In this document: positions 31,761 to 45,020 of the stretch, in pieces | Layout of the letters: each line of letters starts with the position of its first letter | Position numbering within the stretch: the first letter of the stretch is position 1 | DNA from: Lonicera japonica | Taxonomy: Eukaryota; Streptophyta; Magnoliopsida; Dipsacales; Caprifoliaceae | Reading direction: 5' to 3' | Length of the DNA stretch: 64,000 bases | Assembly: GCA_021464415.1 (NCBI GenBank) | Contig: CM038468.1 | Location: 6,076,001 to 6,140,000, forward strand | Notes under the pieces: model-generated | The model's input: only the letters and a program-made list of their open reading frames with translations | The model's database searches: none | Told to the model about the DNA's origin: nothing | Translations under genes and position numbers: made by a program

Positions 31761-32335
31761 TCATCACACCTACTTAGGTGATGACTTATCATAGAGTTGG
31801 CTAGATGGATGCTATGCCAGGTGAGTTTTTTGCTTTGGTCAGTTTTAGCTTTGGTCAGTTTTAGCTTCTCATAGGTACTGAAGCAAAGTGGGGATTTTGG
31901 TTTTGAATTTTTTATTGCGATATTGCCTAATTCCTTGGAAAATTCATTTCTTACAAGCGATGTGATTGTAATTAATTTCTACTATTTGAATATGTTTAGA
32001 TTTTCATATTTAAATTCTTAATTTTGAGATATGTGTGTATAATACTTTAACAATTCAATAACTCGTAGCATGTTATTTCAATCTTATAAGAGTTTTTTGT
32101 GTATATCCCACATGATACACTACGCAATCTACATTGATGCATATTGAGTAATCACATGAGTTAGGATTTTGCTTTTAATTTGAAACTTTAGAAGCTGCCA
32201 TATGTTGTATATTTAGGGAGAAAGTCTAAGAAAACTATTGCGATTAATGCAGTGATATTTTGGTGATGTAGTTTTGAGTGAAATATTATAAGACAAGCAC
32301 GTGAAGAAAAATGTAGAGGGGATTTTGCTCCAATA
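31761..32335 (+). other. R2 3' non-coding region, left piece
   Basis: Collinear with 61262-61800 of R4, then a jump to a TTTTGCTC match near 62315. It ends CAATA before LTR X. No gene. Confidence 0.5.
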
Positions 32336-33688
32336 TGATGAAGACATAATTACAGGATTGTTTGATATTGCGTATAGATTGAAGAAAACACTTTTGAAAA
32401 ACTCTATAAGAATAAAGGGATTTCACCTTTGTGGATCATGTAGAGGATCCATATGAGGAGGCTAGAGTTTGATTGCATCAATTTACGATCTAGTTAGAAT
32501 TTTTAATTCTTGTTGGGCTGCGAAAATCGGTTATTTTCACCACTAAAACGACTTTTGATCGTCCTAATCTTTTGCCCATTACATGTAACTTTGCATTCCG
32601 AATGACATATCCAAAAATCAGCGCGATCTAACGGTGCGATCAAAAGTTATGATTGATTTATCGAAAACCTAAAGATCTTCTATCGTATTTCTTCTGCCAT
32701 CAAATCTTGCACCGAGTGTGGGCTATGTTATCACAAAGATTTACTCCTCTCTCAATAGAACAAATCCTAACTCATGAGAATTATTATTACTAAAAGAAGA
32801 GACAAGGCCGGTGTATATATAAGGCTACAATAGGGACCTTAAGGAGAAATAAGTGTTTGTGCTTCCTATGAAAAGTTGGAATCCTAATTCTATTATGAAT
32901 TAATTCATTCCATAAGTTATAATTTGGACCATTAAAAAATTATAATTTCACTCCCGTCCTTATCTCAAAATTATATTTTGAGCTCCTTGTTATTAAATAC
33001 TTATTATTCTCCCCACGTTAAGATTAAAGATAACCGTCATTTAAATTAAATTACTGATAATTATATTTAAATGACTTACTAATCCTTGAGCCTACCACTT
33101 AACTTATTTGACATGTTGGATTAACATAATCCACTTGTAGGGTTTGACATGATCAAAACTTATATGTTTCTCAAGGGGCTATCATCAATCCTTATACCGG
33201 GACGTGGATTCCGTCAATAATTAATAGTCATCATACATATAGTGTCATCATCCAATTCACGAAGATTATTGATCCATAAATGAATCTCACTCTTAATAAG
33301 TCAAAACAACAAACACTACATATATATGTCTATTAATTATTTCAGGATTAAGAGCATAAGTAATCATAATAACTATAGGATTTTAAATTATTTTATATAG
33401 TCAGTATAATAACAATTAACCCAAACTGGTCCTGTTCAATACACACAAAGTGTACTAGTACAATGAATTAAAACTATACTGTTTCCTGTAGTCAAGATAA
33501 ACTACAAAAACTTGTGCTACAATCCTACCGATGGGTGTCCAATTCCATCTAAGACTGTGAACCATTAAACTTATATTCCACAAGAACCGATGATATGATC
33601 TTCTGTGTTTAAGTTATTTTATACACACCAAATCATCTACTATATGGAATAAAAGACACACATGCACAATATTTAAATAAATAATATA
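32336..33688 (-). repeat. Solo LTR X, left part
   Basis: Minus-strand LTR of an unrelated, probably copia, family. A minus-strand TATA GCCTTATATATACACC lies at about 32802-32817. It is split at ATATA by element D and resumes at 52016-52125, where it begins TGTTAGAGTG on the minus strand. Flanks CAATA (32331-32335) and CCATA (52126-52130) are a near-perfect target duplication. No palindrome array. Confidence 0.6.
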
Positions 33689-35086
33689 TGTAACACCCCG
33701 TATTTTCATTTCATTGCATTGACCCTCATTAGTCGGCTCATTTCACCTCGGATGGTGAAGTCTTGATTTGGAGAACCTCGTAATGTTCTAATACCTTGTA
33801 ATAGTCATATTAGTCTCCTTATACTCGTGTGAGTGATCGTTTCATAATTCGGATGGTCCGAATCGATATCGGCTCATAAATCATGAGTTTTAGCCTTACG
33901 CGATTCTTTATTTTAGCCAACTTTGGACCATCGTAACTTCTTTGTCTTTTATTCCATTTGACTTTCATTCATTCCTGCTTTTAGGTTTCATATTATTCTA
34001 ATACTTTCGTATTTTGACCGAGAGCCAATTCATACTCTAGGTTGGTCAAAACGTCATGCGAAGTAGGCCATTTTGTAAAATTTGGTTGTTCGGTAACACT
34101 ATGGTAGAGGGCTATCTTCTACGGATTTTTGGGATTGATATAGCCATAATTTGAGGAAACTTTCTTGAGAAAAGTTGTAGATCTTCCAATTAGCTTTCCG
34201 TCAACATGTGGATCATCCAAATCTGAGTTCAGAGCAGGGAGTTATGACCAAAATACCAACAATACACTTTTTGCCCATAGTAAGATCGAACTTACTCATC
34301 AGCGGGGGCGTGTTTTTACTAGTTTTGACCTATTTTTCTCACACCTTATTAACCCAAACCACCCAACTTCTAGCATAAATCATTCATACAGCCATGAAGG
34401 TTCTAGAGAGCTCTAGAGGGAGAAAGAAGGAGATTCCTACACATATCTCACTCCACATCCAAGATTCAATCATCAAATCAAACATAACCCATTTCTAAAT
34501 CACTATTCATCATTTTCCTCCTCATTCTTCCAACATTGGAGCTTGAGCTTGGGCTTGGGCTACGGTTCGAAATTGGGCTATATGCATCATCAACTTCGAG
34601 TTATGGCTACTCTAAGGTGGGAACATTAAGATTAAACTTGTTTTTCAATCTAATGTGTTACATTAGATATTTCCATCATGTATGGGTGTTTCCTTAAAAC
34701 CCTAGGCTTGCTTGTATTCTTGTATGGTTTAATTGAATGGGAGAATAATTAGTGGTGAGAATATGGGTAGATTATCACATAAACCTCATGTATAAGAAAT
34801 TAATTCCATGTTATAAGCCATAAACTTGTATTTACACTTCATACCGATTTGGTAGTAAGGTATATGAATTAGAAAATTGGGGATTATGGGTTGTGTGCAT
34901 AACAAATGGTTGGTTATGGATTATTGATGATAAATATACACACATGTGTCTTAAATTATAAGTGTAGAACATTTTACTCAAGGTTTATAATAAGAATCCA
35001 CATAGAAGGAACCATATGCAACAACATGTTAGTTCAATGTCTTATATAGATTATTGTTGATACTAGTGATGAGGATACCACTTAGA
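33689..35086 (+). repeat. D 5' LTR, truncated
   Basis: Collinear with 48170-49647. It stops at CTTAGA, where R3 enters. Confidence 0.85.
34280..34295 (+). promoter_or_regulatory. Palindromic site in D 5' LTR
   Basis: GTAAGATCGAACTTAC, one mismatch from a perfect palindrome. A single copy here; three copies in the 3' LTR. Confidence 0.55.
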
Positions 35087-36590
35087 TGTTAGGTTTATAT
35101 TTTTAGTTGGCTTGATTCTGATGCCAAGAATACTTTCCGTTGTAATTGTTTGAGTCAAATTAAAGATTTGAAGATCCAACAATTGACGGAAGCTCGCTGA
35201 AATTACCGGATTCATCGCACATAATTCTGGACCTAAGTTAAGTTGAGTATATGATTTGATTCAAAATATAGGTGGTGTTTGAGCTTAAAATTCATATTTA
35301 AAAAGTTTTAGAGTCAAATATATTTTTAAGTATTTTTACTTAGTTTTGTCGTAATACGAAAAAATCTAGTCGACACAAATTATTGAGAATTTTTTTTTTT
35401 ATATCTAACATGTTCTATAAAATTATCTCGGAAATTTGAGTCGAATTAGTACCCAAACGAATTTAATACGATAAAATAAAATAAAAAGAAAATTAAAATA
35501 AAAGATTTTTTAAATAAATGATTTTATTAAATAAAGGAAAGTTAAACTTTTGAAAAGTCAAAGACTCTTCATGTTTTTTTAAAACGCCACGTGTTGTTTT
35601 TTTTCCTTGTTAATTAATGGGCCAAGCCATCATTAGCAAAGCCACGTGTCATGGAGCATAAATGAAGGCAGCACTTTATTTCATTCGGACCGGTACAAAT
35701 TATCGATTCATGGACGGGTCCGGCAGTAATAATTTTCATGGAATTGAAATCCAAAAATCTGACCGGTACATAATTTGTTTTTCAACCGGTCCGGCTGATA
35801 TTTTTTGGAGCACGATTTTTATTGCAAAAATTTATTTTTTAATATTTTTAACTTATTCTAAAAAAGATTTTTACTCTATATTTTTCTTATAAATATAACC
35901 ATTGATTTGCGTTAAAAATATCTGATTCTAGAGAGCTTTTTGAGAGAGAAAATATTCAAACGCTATAATCAATTTTTGAGAGTTTTGAAACACCATCTAG
36001 GTTTTGTTTACATGCCATAGGAGATCCTATTATTCTTTAATTTTAAGAACTAGGTTTCCAAACGTTCACGGGTCCTGCGGAAGTGTCATTGGTTGCGACT
36101 GAAAACGGGGTAAGCGAAGTGGCTAACGCGATAAAGGAGATCGCAGACATTGGTGAAGGATTGTGATCAAGTGCGTGGAAAGAGGTGACGGGTAAGCCGG
36201 AACAGCGGGAAGCACTACGCCAAGCCAGTTGCTGTTGGATTATACGTTCAACGGATTGACGGGACTGTTGCGTAAATTGTGGGGAAGCAATTTTTGTAAG
36301 TCATCGAGTTTGTAATTCCGTTTTGATCATAGTGAAACACTGTCAGTTAGTCCCGATGATTAGTCTTACACAAGTAGGGATACCTCGTAAATTCCTGGTG
36401 TTGTGTGATTACTTTTTGTTTGCTTGATTGATTTAATTGCTAGACAACACAACACAGGTTTCGACAGTAAAATTGAGTAGGCCTAGGATTTTAATTCCGC
36501 TTATCAAATTTCAAATTGTTTTTGATAAAAACCCTAAAATCAACCTAGGCAATACAATCCCCCCCCCCCAAGTTGCTTGTGTTTTCATCA
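35087..36590 (+). repeat. R3 5' LTR
   Basis: 1504 bp, TGTTAGG to TTCATCA. U3 holds GGACCGGTACA (35697-35707) and further ACCGGTACA and ACCGGTCCGG sites to about 35803. A TATA-like TTATAAATATAACC lies near 35886. Confidence 0.85.
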
Positions 36591-36695
36591 ATTGGTATCA
36601 AAGGAGGTTTCCTTAATTTGCTAGGAATTGCATATAGGTTGATTTGTGTCTATTTGGTTGCTTCGCTTTGTTTTGTTTGATTTGTTTGGTTTTCC

Positions 36696-37300
36696 ATGGA
36701 TATTATGGATAATTATAGGAATTCACTTTCTGATGATGAGGAAGACTTTCCAGATCTTCAAATAGCCTATGACGCGCTCTTATTAAAATGTCAAAAACTT
36801 TTTGTGAAATATTCAAAACTTAAGTCCAAAAATAATTATTTTGAAAAAGAGATTATTGATTTGAAAAAGAACAAAGTAAGTTTTGAAAATTTAAAAGCCG
36901 AGAAGACCGAATTTTGAAAGAAAATTAAACAACTTAAAAGCGATAATGAAAATTGTCTTGGTCTAATTTGTTCTTTAAAAAAGGCAAATTTGGAGTATGA
37001 GGATAAAATTAAACGACTAGAAGAACGTGTTTGCGATCCAACTCAAGAACTTGAAAACGCTTTCACCGTTAAAGTTGGATTAGAAACTAGTTATAATAAG
37101 CTTGAATCAATACTTTTAAATCAAAAGAGTGGAAATAACAAAGAAGGACTTCGATTCTCAAATTTTGATGCTAAAAGGCAAACCAAGACCGTCTTTGTGA
37201 AAGCCACTTCCCAAAATTCAAGTTTTAATGGTGCTAGTTCTTCAAAGTCAAAAATATTCATTGATAGAACTCCTTAAACTTCAAAGAAAAACAAGAACAT
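36696..37300 (+). pseudogene. Coiled-coil-only gag derivative of R3
   Basis: Begins MDIMDN and passes directly to NSLSDDEEDF, then the coiled coil (YDALLLKCQKLF onward) and the basic serine-rich segment. One stop (about 36915) and a second near 37275 break it. The deletion junction matches that of R2. Confidence 0.75.
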
Positions 37301-37303
37301 CAT

Positions 37304-37616
37304 ATGCTCTTCTTTTTCAGGATGTCTTCTTTAAGTGACGTGAATGCTACTCCTCCACATATTGTGAGCGTCGGTATCGAGAATGTTTCCACTTTGGGAA
37401 TAGTAGAGAAGGTTAATAGGGTTATTGAAACTGACGAGTTCGAGATCTTTTCCTTCGATCCGTGCATAGCTAGGGAGGAGCGTAGGTCTTTAGCTTATGC
37501 GTACTATAGTTGTGGGTCATCTGAACATGTTATGGAGTGTTGTCCTCTTAGGATGGGTGGTTCTGAACGGGTTGAGTGTGGTGGAGCGCCGATAGTCAAG
37601 CGTCTTCATCGAGAGT
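37304..37616 (+). pseudogene. D internal ORF, 5' part
   Basis: Begins at ATG 37304 (or 37322) and reads MSSLSDVNATPPHIVSVGIE. It contains a partial zinc-knuckle-like CGSSEHVMECCP. It is cut by element E after CGAGAGT and resumes in frame at 47161. Probably a remnant gag of element D; the family is not recognised with confidence. Confidence 0.5.
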
Positions 37617-39649
37617 TGTGACGCCCGAGTTTCCCATTTAGAGGTAACGACCTCCAGGAGTGGGCATCACGGATGCCGTCACTAACAACGGCAAAAGGAA
37701 CGTTGGTAAAGCGTAAATATAAGAAAATGAGGAAAATAATTCATCCAAGTACGTTTATTAGCACCGTCAATCCTCATCAACTTCCACTTTACAAAGTAGT
37801 CTATTCCGTTGCGCAGACGGTTGACTACGGAGTATATTAGTTGTCAATCAGAGTTAAAGGAGCATTAAATGTACATGTTCTCAAAATAAATAACATCTCA
37901 ACATAACTCAAGCATAAACAAACTTCAAATACTAAAATCAACATCATTTCACAATACCAGTCAAGTATCAGAGGAATTCTAGGATTGCTCGCCCTTTCCC
38001 TTATCTACTCTCCCCGTCCCGACCTTGGATGTACTTGCGTGGGAAAACAGTGAGCCAACCGGGCCTAGTGGTAACTATAGGGTTTGTATAAGTAAATACA
38101 CCTAGACAATCTCAGGCAACATGTAGATACCATAGGAGAATGTATATATAAATATTATATGCTCTGTAGTCTATAATGTCATGCTAACACGTCACATGGT
38201 CCCCGCCCAATTGAATAGTAAAATCATCAATTTTGTAGAAATCAAACGAAGAAATAACAAAATATGTATGTATACTAATAGAGCACCTGTACTATGACAA
38301 GACTCATCATCCTACCGTGAGCTACTATAACTACCATTTAGGATTTAAGTCAAATGTGCACAACGATCGCGATCTAAAGCCCCCAAGGCTAGGTTATGCA
38401 GCCCCTAAGGCTGGGTCCCCCCGTGGACCACCAAGATGTACAGGGTATGCCGCCTTAGTGGGGTCCCCTTAGCTGGACCATATCTAAATGTACATCATCT
38501 ATCCCGTATCAAGTGGTGCCAGCTATCAGTATGATAAATCCAACACAAACTCAAAATTATATATCCAAAATAGTACATATATGATCCATGTAATATTAGG
38601 TTCAAATCTTGTGTACAATCTTATTTCCAAACCATAATAATATATATAACCATATAATAGAGTATACGCGCATATGCGCTAGCAAATAGCAACCAAGGTT
38701 TGTGGTAGACTAGCATATGAATAGATTCTTTCATATAAACATGGAATTATGACAGTAACAAGCATAAATCAAGGAAACTAGCAATGAATCTCAAATCGAT
38801 ACCCCATGTATATTCACAAGTTTTATATAAAAAATCCCCAAATTCTTATATAAAAGAAGATGCAACACATAAATACTTGAAATTAAGTTTATATACTAGT
38901 ATCCCCACCTCAATCAAGCCGAAACTTTAAGGTTTGAGTGGTGAATTTGAGCCACAGTTGAGGAATCTCGAAATCCCTATAAGCTTGGAACCCTAGCTGT
39001 GGTGAAGATAATAATGGAGAAGAAGAACATGATCGTGATGATGATATATGAGGGGTAACTTGATCCTATGGAAATCTCCCTCACAAAGATGAGCTTTCTA
39101 CCTCTAGAATCACCTCTTTGATGGTGGAGAAGGATGGGGCACGAATGAGAGAGAAGGGGTATTTAGAGTGGCTTAAAAATGGAGTCAAGGGCTTAAAAAC
39201 ACAATTTTGACCAGTTCTGCATGCCATCAGTCGATTGATGGCTTCCCCTTAGTCGACTGATGGTGCCCACTGCAACGCCACTTGGCAGTTCAGTCACTTC
39301 GCGCTTTGTTTTGGTCCTACAGATGTGAGAACTAGTTTCGGCCAAAACATGAAAGTTTTAGGTTATCGAATTACCTTTCCAATGGCGCAAACGGGGACTG
39401 ATTTGGACTTTAGATGTGTAAGTTATGGCTTTCCTAAGCCATAAAGGTCATTTTTCAATAAAAGCAATCTAGGCAGTGAATCACCAAATTTCATCCGGAC
39501 CATTTAGAGTAGGTTATAACTTAATAAAGGAGTGTAAAATGTAACTATGAAAGGTGGAAAATGTATAACTCACTAAAGTACCATTCAAACTCATATTAGT
39601 CCCCCGAATCCAAAAATGCTTATAATGGAATTGTAAAGTATGTGTTACA
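37617..39649 (-). repeat. E 3' LTR
   Basis: The plus strand reads TGTGACGCCCGAG to TGTGTTACA. U3 holds CCATCAGTCGATTGATGG (39224-39241) and AGTCGACTGATGG (39251-39263). Confidence 0.9.
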
Positions 39650-39684
39650 AATCTCCCCTCCATGAAATAATTTCGTCCTCGAAA
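39650..39684 (-). promoter_or_regulatory. E polypurine tract and upstream inverted motif
   Basis: Minus strand: ATTTCGAGGACGAAAT (an inverted repeat, about 39668-39683), then GGAGGGGAGATT against the LTR. The same pairing occurs before the D 3' LTR. Confidence 0.75.
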
Positions 39685-39708
39685 TATAAACAAGAATACG
39701 AAATTACG

Positions 39709-41440
39709 TTATTGGAGTAAGTGCGGATACTTAGCTTGAATCTTCGACTCAAGCTCCCAAGTAGCTTCTTCTATATTGTGGTGGTGCCAAATTACATTCA
39801 AAAGTGGAATAACTCGGTTGTGAAAGACTTGTTCTTTTCGGTCTACCACTGCTATTGGCTTTGTCTCATAGGATACATCCTCATTAACCTCCAGCTCTTC
39901 ATTTGGTATCACATGAGAGGGGTCTGGAATATACTTTCGGAGCATAGACACATGAAACACATCGTGAATTCGTTGGAGTTGAGTAGGTAAGGCTAGGCGG
40001 TAAGAAACGAAACTAATACATTGAATGACCTCAAATGGCCTTATATATCTCGGGGCTAGCTTACCCTTGTTACCGAAACGAATAATGCCATGACGAGGTT
40101 TGACCTTGAGAAACACATAATCGCCTACTACAAACTCAAGTGGTCGTCTTCTCTTATCGGCATAACTCTTTTGTCGACTCTAAGCTGTCATCAGTTGTTG
40201 TTTAATGAGTTTAATCTTCTTTGTAGTATCTTGTACCAACTGCGGCCTTAAAATTGATGCTTCTCCTACCTCGATCTAACAAATTAGTGATCTACACAAT
40301 TTTCCATACAATGCTTCAAATGGTGCTATGCCAATATTGGCTTGAAAACTATTATTGTAGGCAAACTCAGCAAGCAGTAGATACTCATCCCAGTTTCCAT
40401 AAAAATCTAAAATACAAGCTCGTAACATGTCCTCGAGAATTTGAATTGTCCACTCAAACTTTCCATCAGTCTACGAATAAAAGGCCGTGCTAAAATCCAA
40501 TCTCGTGCCAAGGGAACGTTGGAGTGCTTCCCAAAAGAGAGAAGTAAACCTAGAATCACGGTCAGACATTATAGAAACTGGAATGCCATGGAGTTGGAAG
40601 ATTTCATTAATATATAGTTTGGCTAACTTCTCAAGAGGATCGGTTTCCTGAATTGGTAAGAAATGAGCTGATTTGGTAAGTTGATCCACAATGACCCAAA
40701 CTGCATTGTGCCTCCGTTGCGGACTCGGCAAACCCATGAGAAAATCCATTGTAATATTCTCCCACTTTCACTCTGGAATTAGAAGAGGATGTAATTGACT
40801 TGCCGATCTCTGGTGTTCGTCCTTTACCCTTTGGCATGATAAACAATGAGAAATAAATTGAGCCACATCTCGTTTCGTACCCTGCCACCAATAGGTACGC
40901 TTTAGATCTCTATACATCTTAGTACCACCCGGATGAATGGAGAACCTTGAATTATGAGCCTCGGCCAAAATGGCCTCCTTGAGCATTATCAAGTTTTGGC
41001 ACTATTAGTTTTCCTTTATACCTTTTTCCTTTATACCTTAACCCATTGTCGCTACCCATTAATGGTTTAAAGTATAACCTTGACGAACAACCAATTGATC
41101 TCTTCCATAGCTCCTGATTGTAATTGATTCTGACATTCGCCTTGCCAGGGTGGTATTGAAAGGTTTACTAATTCCTCGTCATACCTGGGTGAAGATGTAT
41201 TGGCTTTCAATCATAGAGGTAATGACACGATTCAGCATTAATGGTTTAGCTACGAGATTCGATAGAAACGCCATGTCTTCAGTATGACGAACAAAGTGGT
41301 GTGTATTTTGTAACCATGTGTTTGTAGATTATACCATTGGAGCTCTTCCATAAGCTTCCACTCACGGCATCTCAAGGCTGAAACTAAACCTTGTGACTTG
41401 CGGCTAAGAGCGTCGGCTAGAGAGAGGTACCATTGTGGTG
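39709..41440 (-). pseudogene. E integrase and chromodomain
   Basis: Minus strand: RNase H-integrase linker with ADALSRKSQGLVSALRCRE (about 41350-41410), zinc-binding HHCC region ending CLSCQRV (about 40850-40990), core domain with MDFLMGLP and the second Asp in MSDRDSRFTSLFWEAL, then the third acidic residue near TDGKFEW. The C-terminal part (40116-39709) contains HDVFHVSMLRKY, then an EEATWELESKIQAKYP chromodomain end. Stops occur at about 40745 and 40470. The chromodomain would steer integration to heterochromatin. Confidence 0.85.
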
Positions 41441-42003
41441 TTGTTCTTCATTCTTGTAAGTTTTTAATTTGTAAGAATGATTTCTTCTTCTATAATATTT
41501 GTTCTTGCCAGGGTGGTATTGAAAGGTGAAGTCATGTTTAAGTTTGTAGTCCTCAAGGTACTTGTATATTTAGTTCTTGGTTGTTAATATCCATTAGCGT
41601 CTTTTTCCCCATCCTAGCTTTTTCCCTCTTCATAGAATTTTAAATTCATAGATGGATTATAAATCCTGCTGGGTGAAGATGACTCTTTATTTTCTACTTA
41701 AGGAATTTATCCCATAAACTTCTTTTATGATTCACTTTCTAATTTTCATCTTAGAACTTAATGTTAAACTTTTTATGATGAGTTTGTCTCAAATTTCGGG
41801 AATGGGTTCGCCATAGAGGTAACCTCGTCTTTGGTGACGCCAAATCTTTAATGATACACCAACATTCCCCATTTCTCAAACTTGTGTTGTAACTACTGCA
41901 GTTTCTTAAATCCAACTCTAAGCTTTCTTATTAATTTTCGTGTTTTACATTTGTGTTTCACAACAAATCCAACTTACACAAATTTGGAAACCATTTAATC
42001 CGT
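41441..42003 (-). repeat. Athila-LTR fragment with filler patches inside E
   Basis: Matches stretches of the 1665-3328 LTR (GAATGATTTCTTCTTCTATA; TTCTTATTAATTTTC; CACAACAAATCCAACTTACA; ACCATTTAATCC), taking the place of the middle of RNase H. Three short pieces copied from the neighbouring E linker (41141-41222) are embedded in it. Confidence 0.7.
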
Positions 42004-43118
42004 AATTTCTCTCATGATTCTTCAACTGACGGGAGGCATAAGCAATAGCATGTTCTAATTGCATTAAGACGCACCCAAGTCCTAAGCGAGACGCATCACA
42101 ATATATCACGTATCCTAAACCCCTTTCTGGTAAGGCTAGGATAGGAGTAGAGGTTAAACGATACTTCAATTCATTGAAAGTTTCTTCACAACGATTATCC
42201 CAAATAAAATATACACCCTTCTGGGTAAGATGGGTAACAGAAGAGGCTATACGAGAGAAATCTTCAACAAATCGCCGATAATAACCAGCTAAACCAAGAA
42301 AACTTCGAATCTCAGTCACATTAGTAGGACGACACCAGCTTGCCACAGCTTCCGCTTTGGCAGGTTCCACAAAAATACCACCACGCCAGACAACATGTCC
42401 AAGAAATTTCACTTCCTCTCTCCAAAAGTCACACTTGGAGAATTTGGCATATAATTGGTGGTCTCTGAGCAATTGCAGGGCAATATGAAGTTGTTTTCTA
42501 TGTTCTGTTTCAGAACGGGAGTAGATTAGTATATCGTCCGCAAACACTATCACGAATCTGTCTAAGACTGGGTAAAAGATACAATGCATGAGGTCCATAA
42601 AGGCTGCTGGTGCGTTGGTCAACCCAAATGGCATAACCAGAAATTCAAAATGGCCATAACGCGTACGAAAAGCTGTCTTGGGGATATCTTCTTCCTTGAC
42701 TCTTAACTGGTGGTACCCTGATCTCAAGTCGATCTTAGAAAAGAAATGAGATCTATGGAACTGATCAAACAAATCATTGATACGTGGGAGGGGGTATTTG
42801 TTCTTGATAATCACCTGGTTCAATTGACAATAATCAATGAACAATCGTAATAATCCATCAGTCTTCTTGGCAAACAACACGGGTGCTCCCCCAAGGTGAC
42901 AAACTAGGGCGAATGAAACCCTTTTCTATAAGGTCTTCTAATTGGATCTCAAGCTCTTTAAGTTTTTTAGGAGCTAATCTATATGGAACGATTGAAATGG
43001 GAGTAGTTCCAAGCACAAGATCAATTGAGAACTCAATTTCACGGTGTGGTAGTAACCCAGACAAGTCTTGCGGAAAGACATCTACGAATTTCTTAACAAC
43101 CGGCACGTCATGTGGCAT
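42004..43118 (-). pseudogene. E reverse transcriptase and RNase H start
   Basis: Minus strand: ends of the palm entry ([20 protein letters not shown]), then [21 protein letters not shown], the catalytic FADD (about 42533-42541) and RNase [15 protein letters not shown] to [13 protein letters not shown], after which the Athila patch begins. One extra base in the C run at 42888-42892 shifts the frame. Confidence 0.85.
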
Positions 43119-43159
43119 GAGGAACGAGGTTTCTTCACTTATAATATTATTAAGCCATC

Positions 43160-43732
43160 CTACATAATCTCTTTGCTCTTTCTTAATAGCATAAAATATA
43201 GCATATCAGTTGTACTTTTCTCCAAAAAAATGATTGTTTCGCCCCAAGGGTGTGTAATTATGACTTTCTTAGCATGGTAGTGAACAATGGCATAATACTT
43301 GGTTAACCAATCCATTCCAAGGATGAGGTCATAAGTCTCCATATCCATAATCACAAAATCATCTTCCATATGACAGCCTCGGTGCAAGGTAATGATTGCA
43401 GTACAATATCGACTAAGATTCATACTATTACCCATAGGTGTCCCAATAGTAATTGGAATGACGAGTTTCATAGTTTTCAAACCCAAATTAGATGCACATG
43501 CAGAAGAGATAAGTGAATGTGATGCACCGGTATCGAATAAGACTCTAACTCCAATTGAGAAAAGAATGAGGATACCTTCCATAACAGTGTGGTCATCTTG
43601 ATCCCCCACAAGGTTGAGTGAGAAAAAGCGGCCCCCGTAACCTCCTTGTGCTTGTGGTGGATTTGGATAGTAGCTAGACTGAGGCTGTTGTTGAATTGGG
43701 TAGTTAGGTTGATTGTAACTTCCACTCACCAT
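43160..43732 (-). pseudogene. E protease region
   Basis: Minus strand: Gln/Tyr-rich spacer, then the aspartic protease with LFDTGASHSLIS (DTGAS about 43520-43534) and DLILGMDWL. Stops around 43150 separate it from RT. Confidence 0.8.
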
Positions 43733-44780
43733 CTGACTTTGGCCCTAAGAAGAACCTTGTCCTAAACTGCCACTTAATATCCCATATTGGTTTCGACCTC
43801 TGCGGTTATCTCGACCTCAACCCGCACGGTTATCTCGTGCTCTACCACCCTTGTTGCTTTGATTGTTGGACCTGCCTTGGGTTTGTTGGCCTCTAGGGCA
43901 GGATCGGCTAAAATGGCCTTGGTCGCCACAGATATAGCATCCACTGGAACATCCACTACTACTGCCACTGCTGCCATAGTTTCCACCTGAGGATTCAGAG
44001 CTAGAACAAGATTTCTTATCTCTACCCCATCTACTGCGATAATTTCCTTCATTGTTCCTTTTTTGGCTCGAATCAGATGAAGTTGAGAAGCGACGAGCTT
44101 GAGCGTATTGACTGTCAAGGTTTAGAGCAGCCTCAACTAATTGCTTGTAGGAAGAAAACTCATAAAAACCCAATGGCACATCGATACTCTTCCTTAAGGC
44201 CTTGAAAGAACATCTCTTTCTTCTCTTGATCATTGAGGGCAAAAGTGTCCATGTACACACTAAATTCTTCAAACATGAGGCGGTAATCTTCCACAGACAT
44301 ATCCCCTTGGCTTAAATTGCGGAGTTTATGTCTCCTAGCTCGGCAGTAGGCGTCAGAAATAAATTACAGTCGAAAAGCATTCTCAAACTCTTGCCACTTA
44401 CGGATTCCTTCAGATTGTTTGACGAGTCGCCACCACTTATGAGCATTCCCGGCGAGTCTAATAACGGAAAACTTAACCCACATTCTCTTCGGAGTCTTGA
44501 TAACTTCCAAACGTTCTTTGACCATGAAGAGCCAACACTCGGCATCCTCAGGTCCTTTAGTCCCGTTAAATATTGGAGGTTGGAGACGTGTGAATTCACA
44601 AAAATAAGTAATCTCATCAGTCTCCCCTCCTTGGGGTTCTTGATCATCTTCCGGCTCTTCTATTATGGAGAGGTTTTCTTGGTCTCGGGCCCTATTTCCA
44701 CCCATGGCACTAGAGGACTCGTGATTGCTTTTAAGGACTCCTGAAATATCCCTAAGAAAGTCCTTCATCATCTTATTCAT
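43733..44780 (-). pseudogene. E gag
   Basis: Minus strand from ATG 44780: Retrotrans_gag domain with FNGTKGPEDAECWLFMVKER and AGNAHKWW, a stop at 44362-44364, a frameshift near 44200, then a Ser/Gly-rich segment and a CCHC knuckle CYICGDQGHFSRSC (about 43898-43939). It would form the particle shell. Confidence 0.8.
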
Positions 44781-45005
44781 GGCAATGAGGAGCCCAGGGT
44801 AATCGCCTCCTTCGGTGTCATTACCACCTCCCTAGAGAGGATTGTATTGAAGAGGGTTCTTACCTCAACGCTTGGGTGGCATTCTACAAAATAAAGGGAA
44901 AGTTCAATACACAATAATCCAATTATTCCAACAGAAAGGGAAAAGACGATATATAAAAGGGAATACTAATCTACCCACTCTCTGGTGAAGGAAGAAAAAC
45001 CTAAT

Positions 45006-45018
45006 CCTCTGATACTAA
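45006..45018 (-). promoter_or_regulatory. E primer-binding site
   Basis: Minus strand TTAGTATCAGAGG, close to the initiator tRNA-Met complement. Confidence 0.65.
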
Positions 45019-45020
45019 CT

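Larger units (their letters stand above)
35087..37300 (+). mobile_element. R3: second deletion-derivative R copy, 3' truncated
   Basis: LTR 35087-36590, primer site TTGGTATCAAAG (36592-36603), then a gag derivative. It ends abruptly at about 37300 against the D internal ORF, with its 3' part and the rest of the D LTR lost, implying one deletion across both. Confidence 0.8.
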
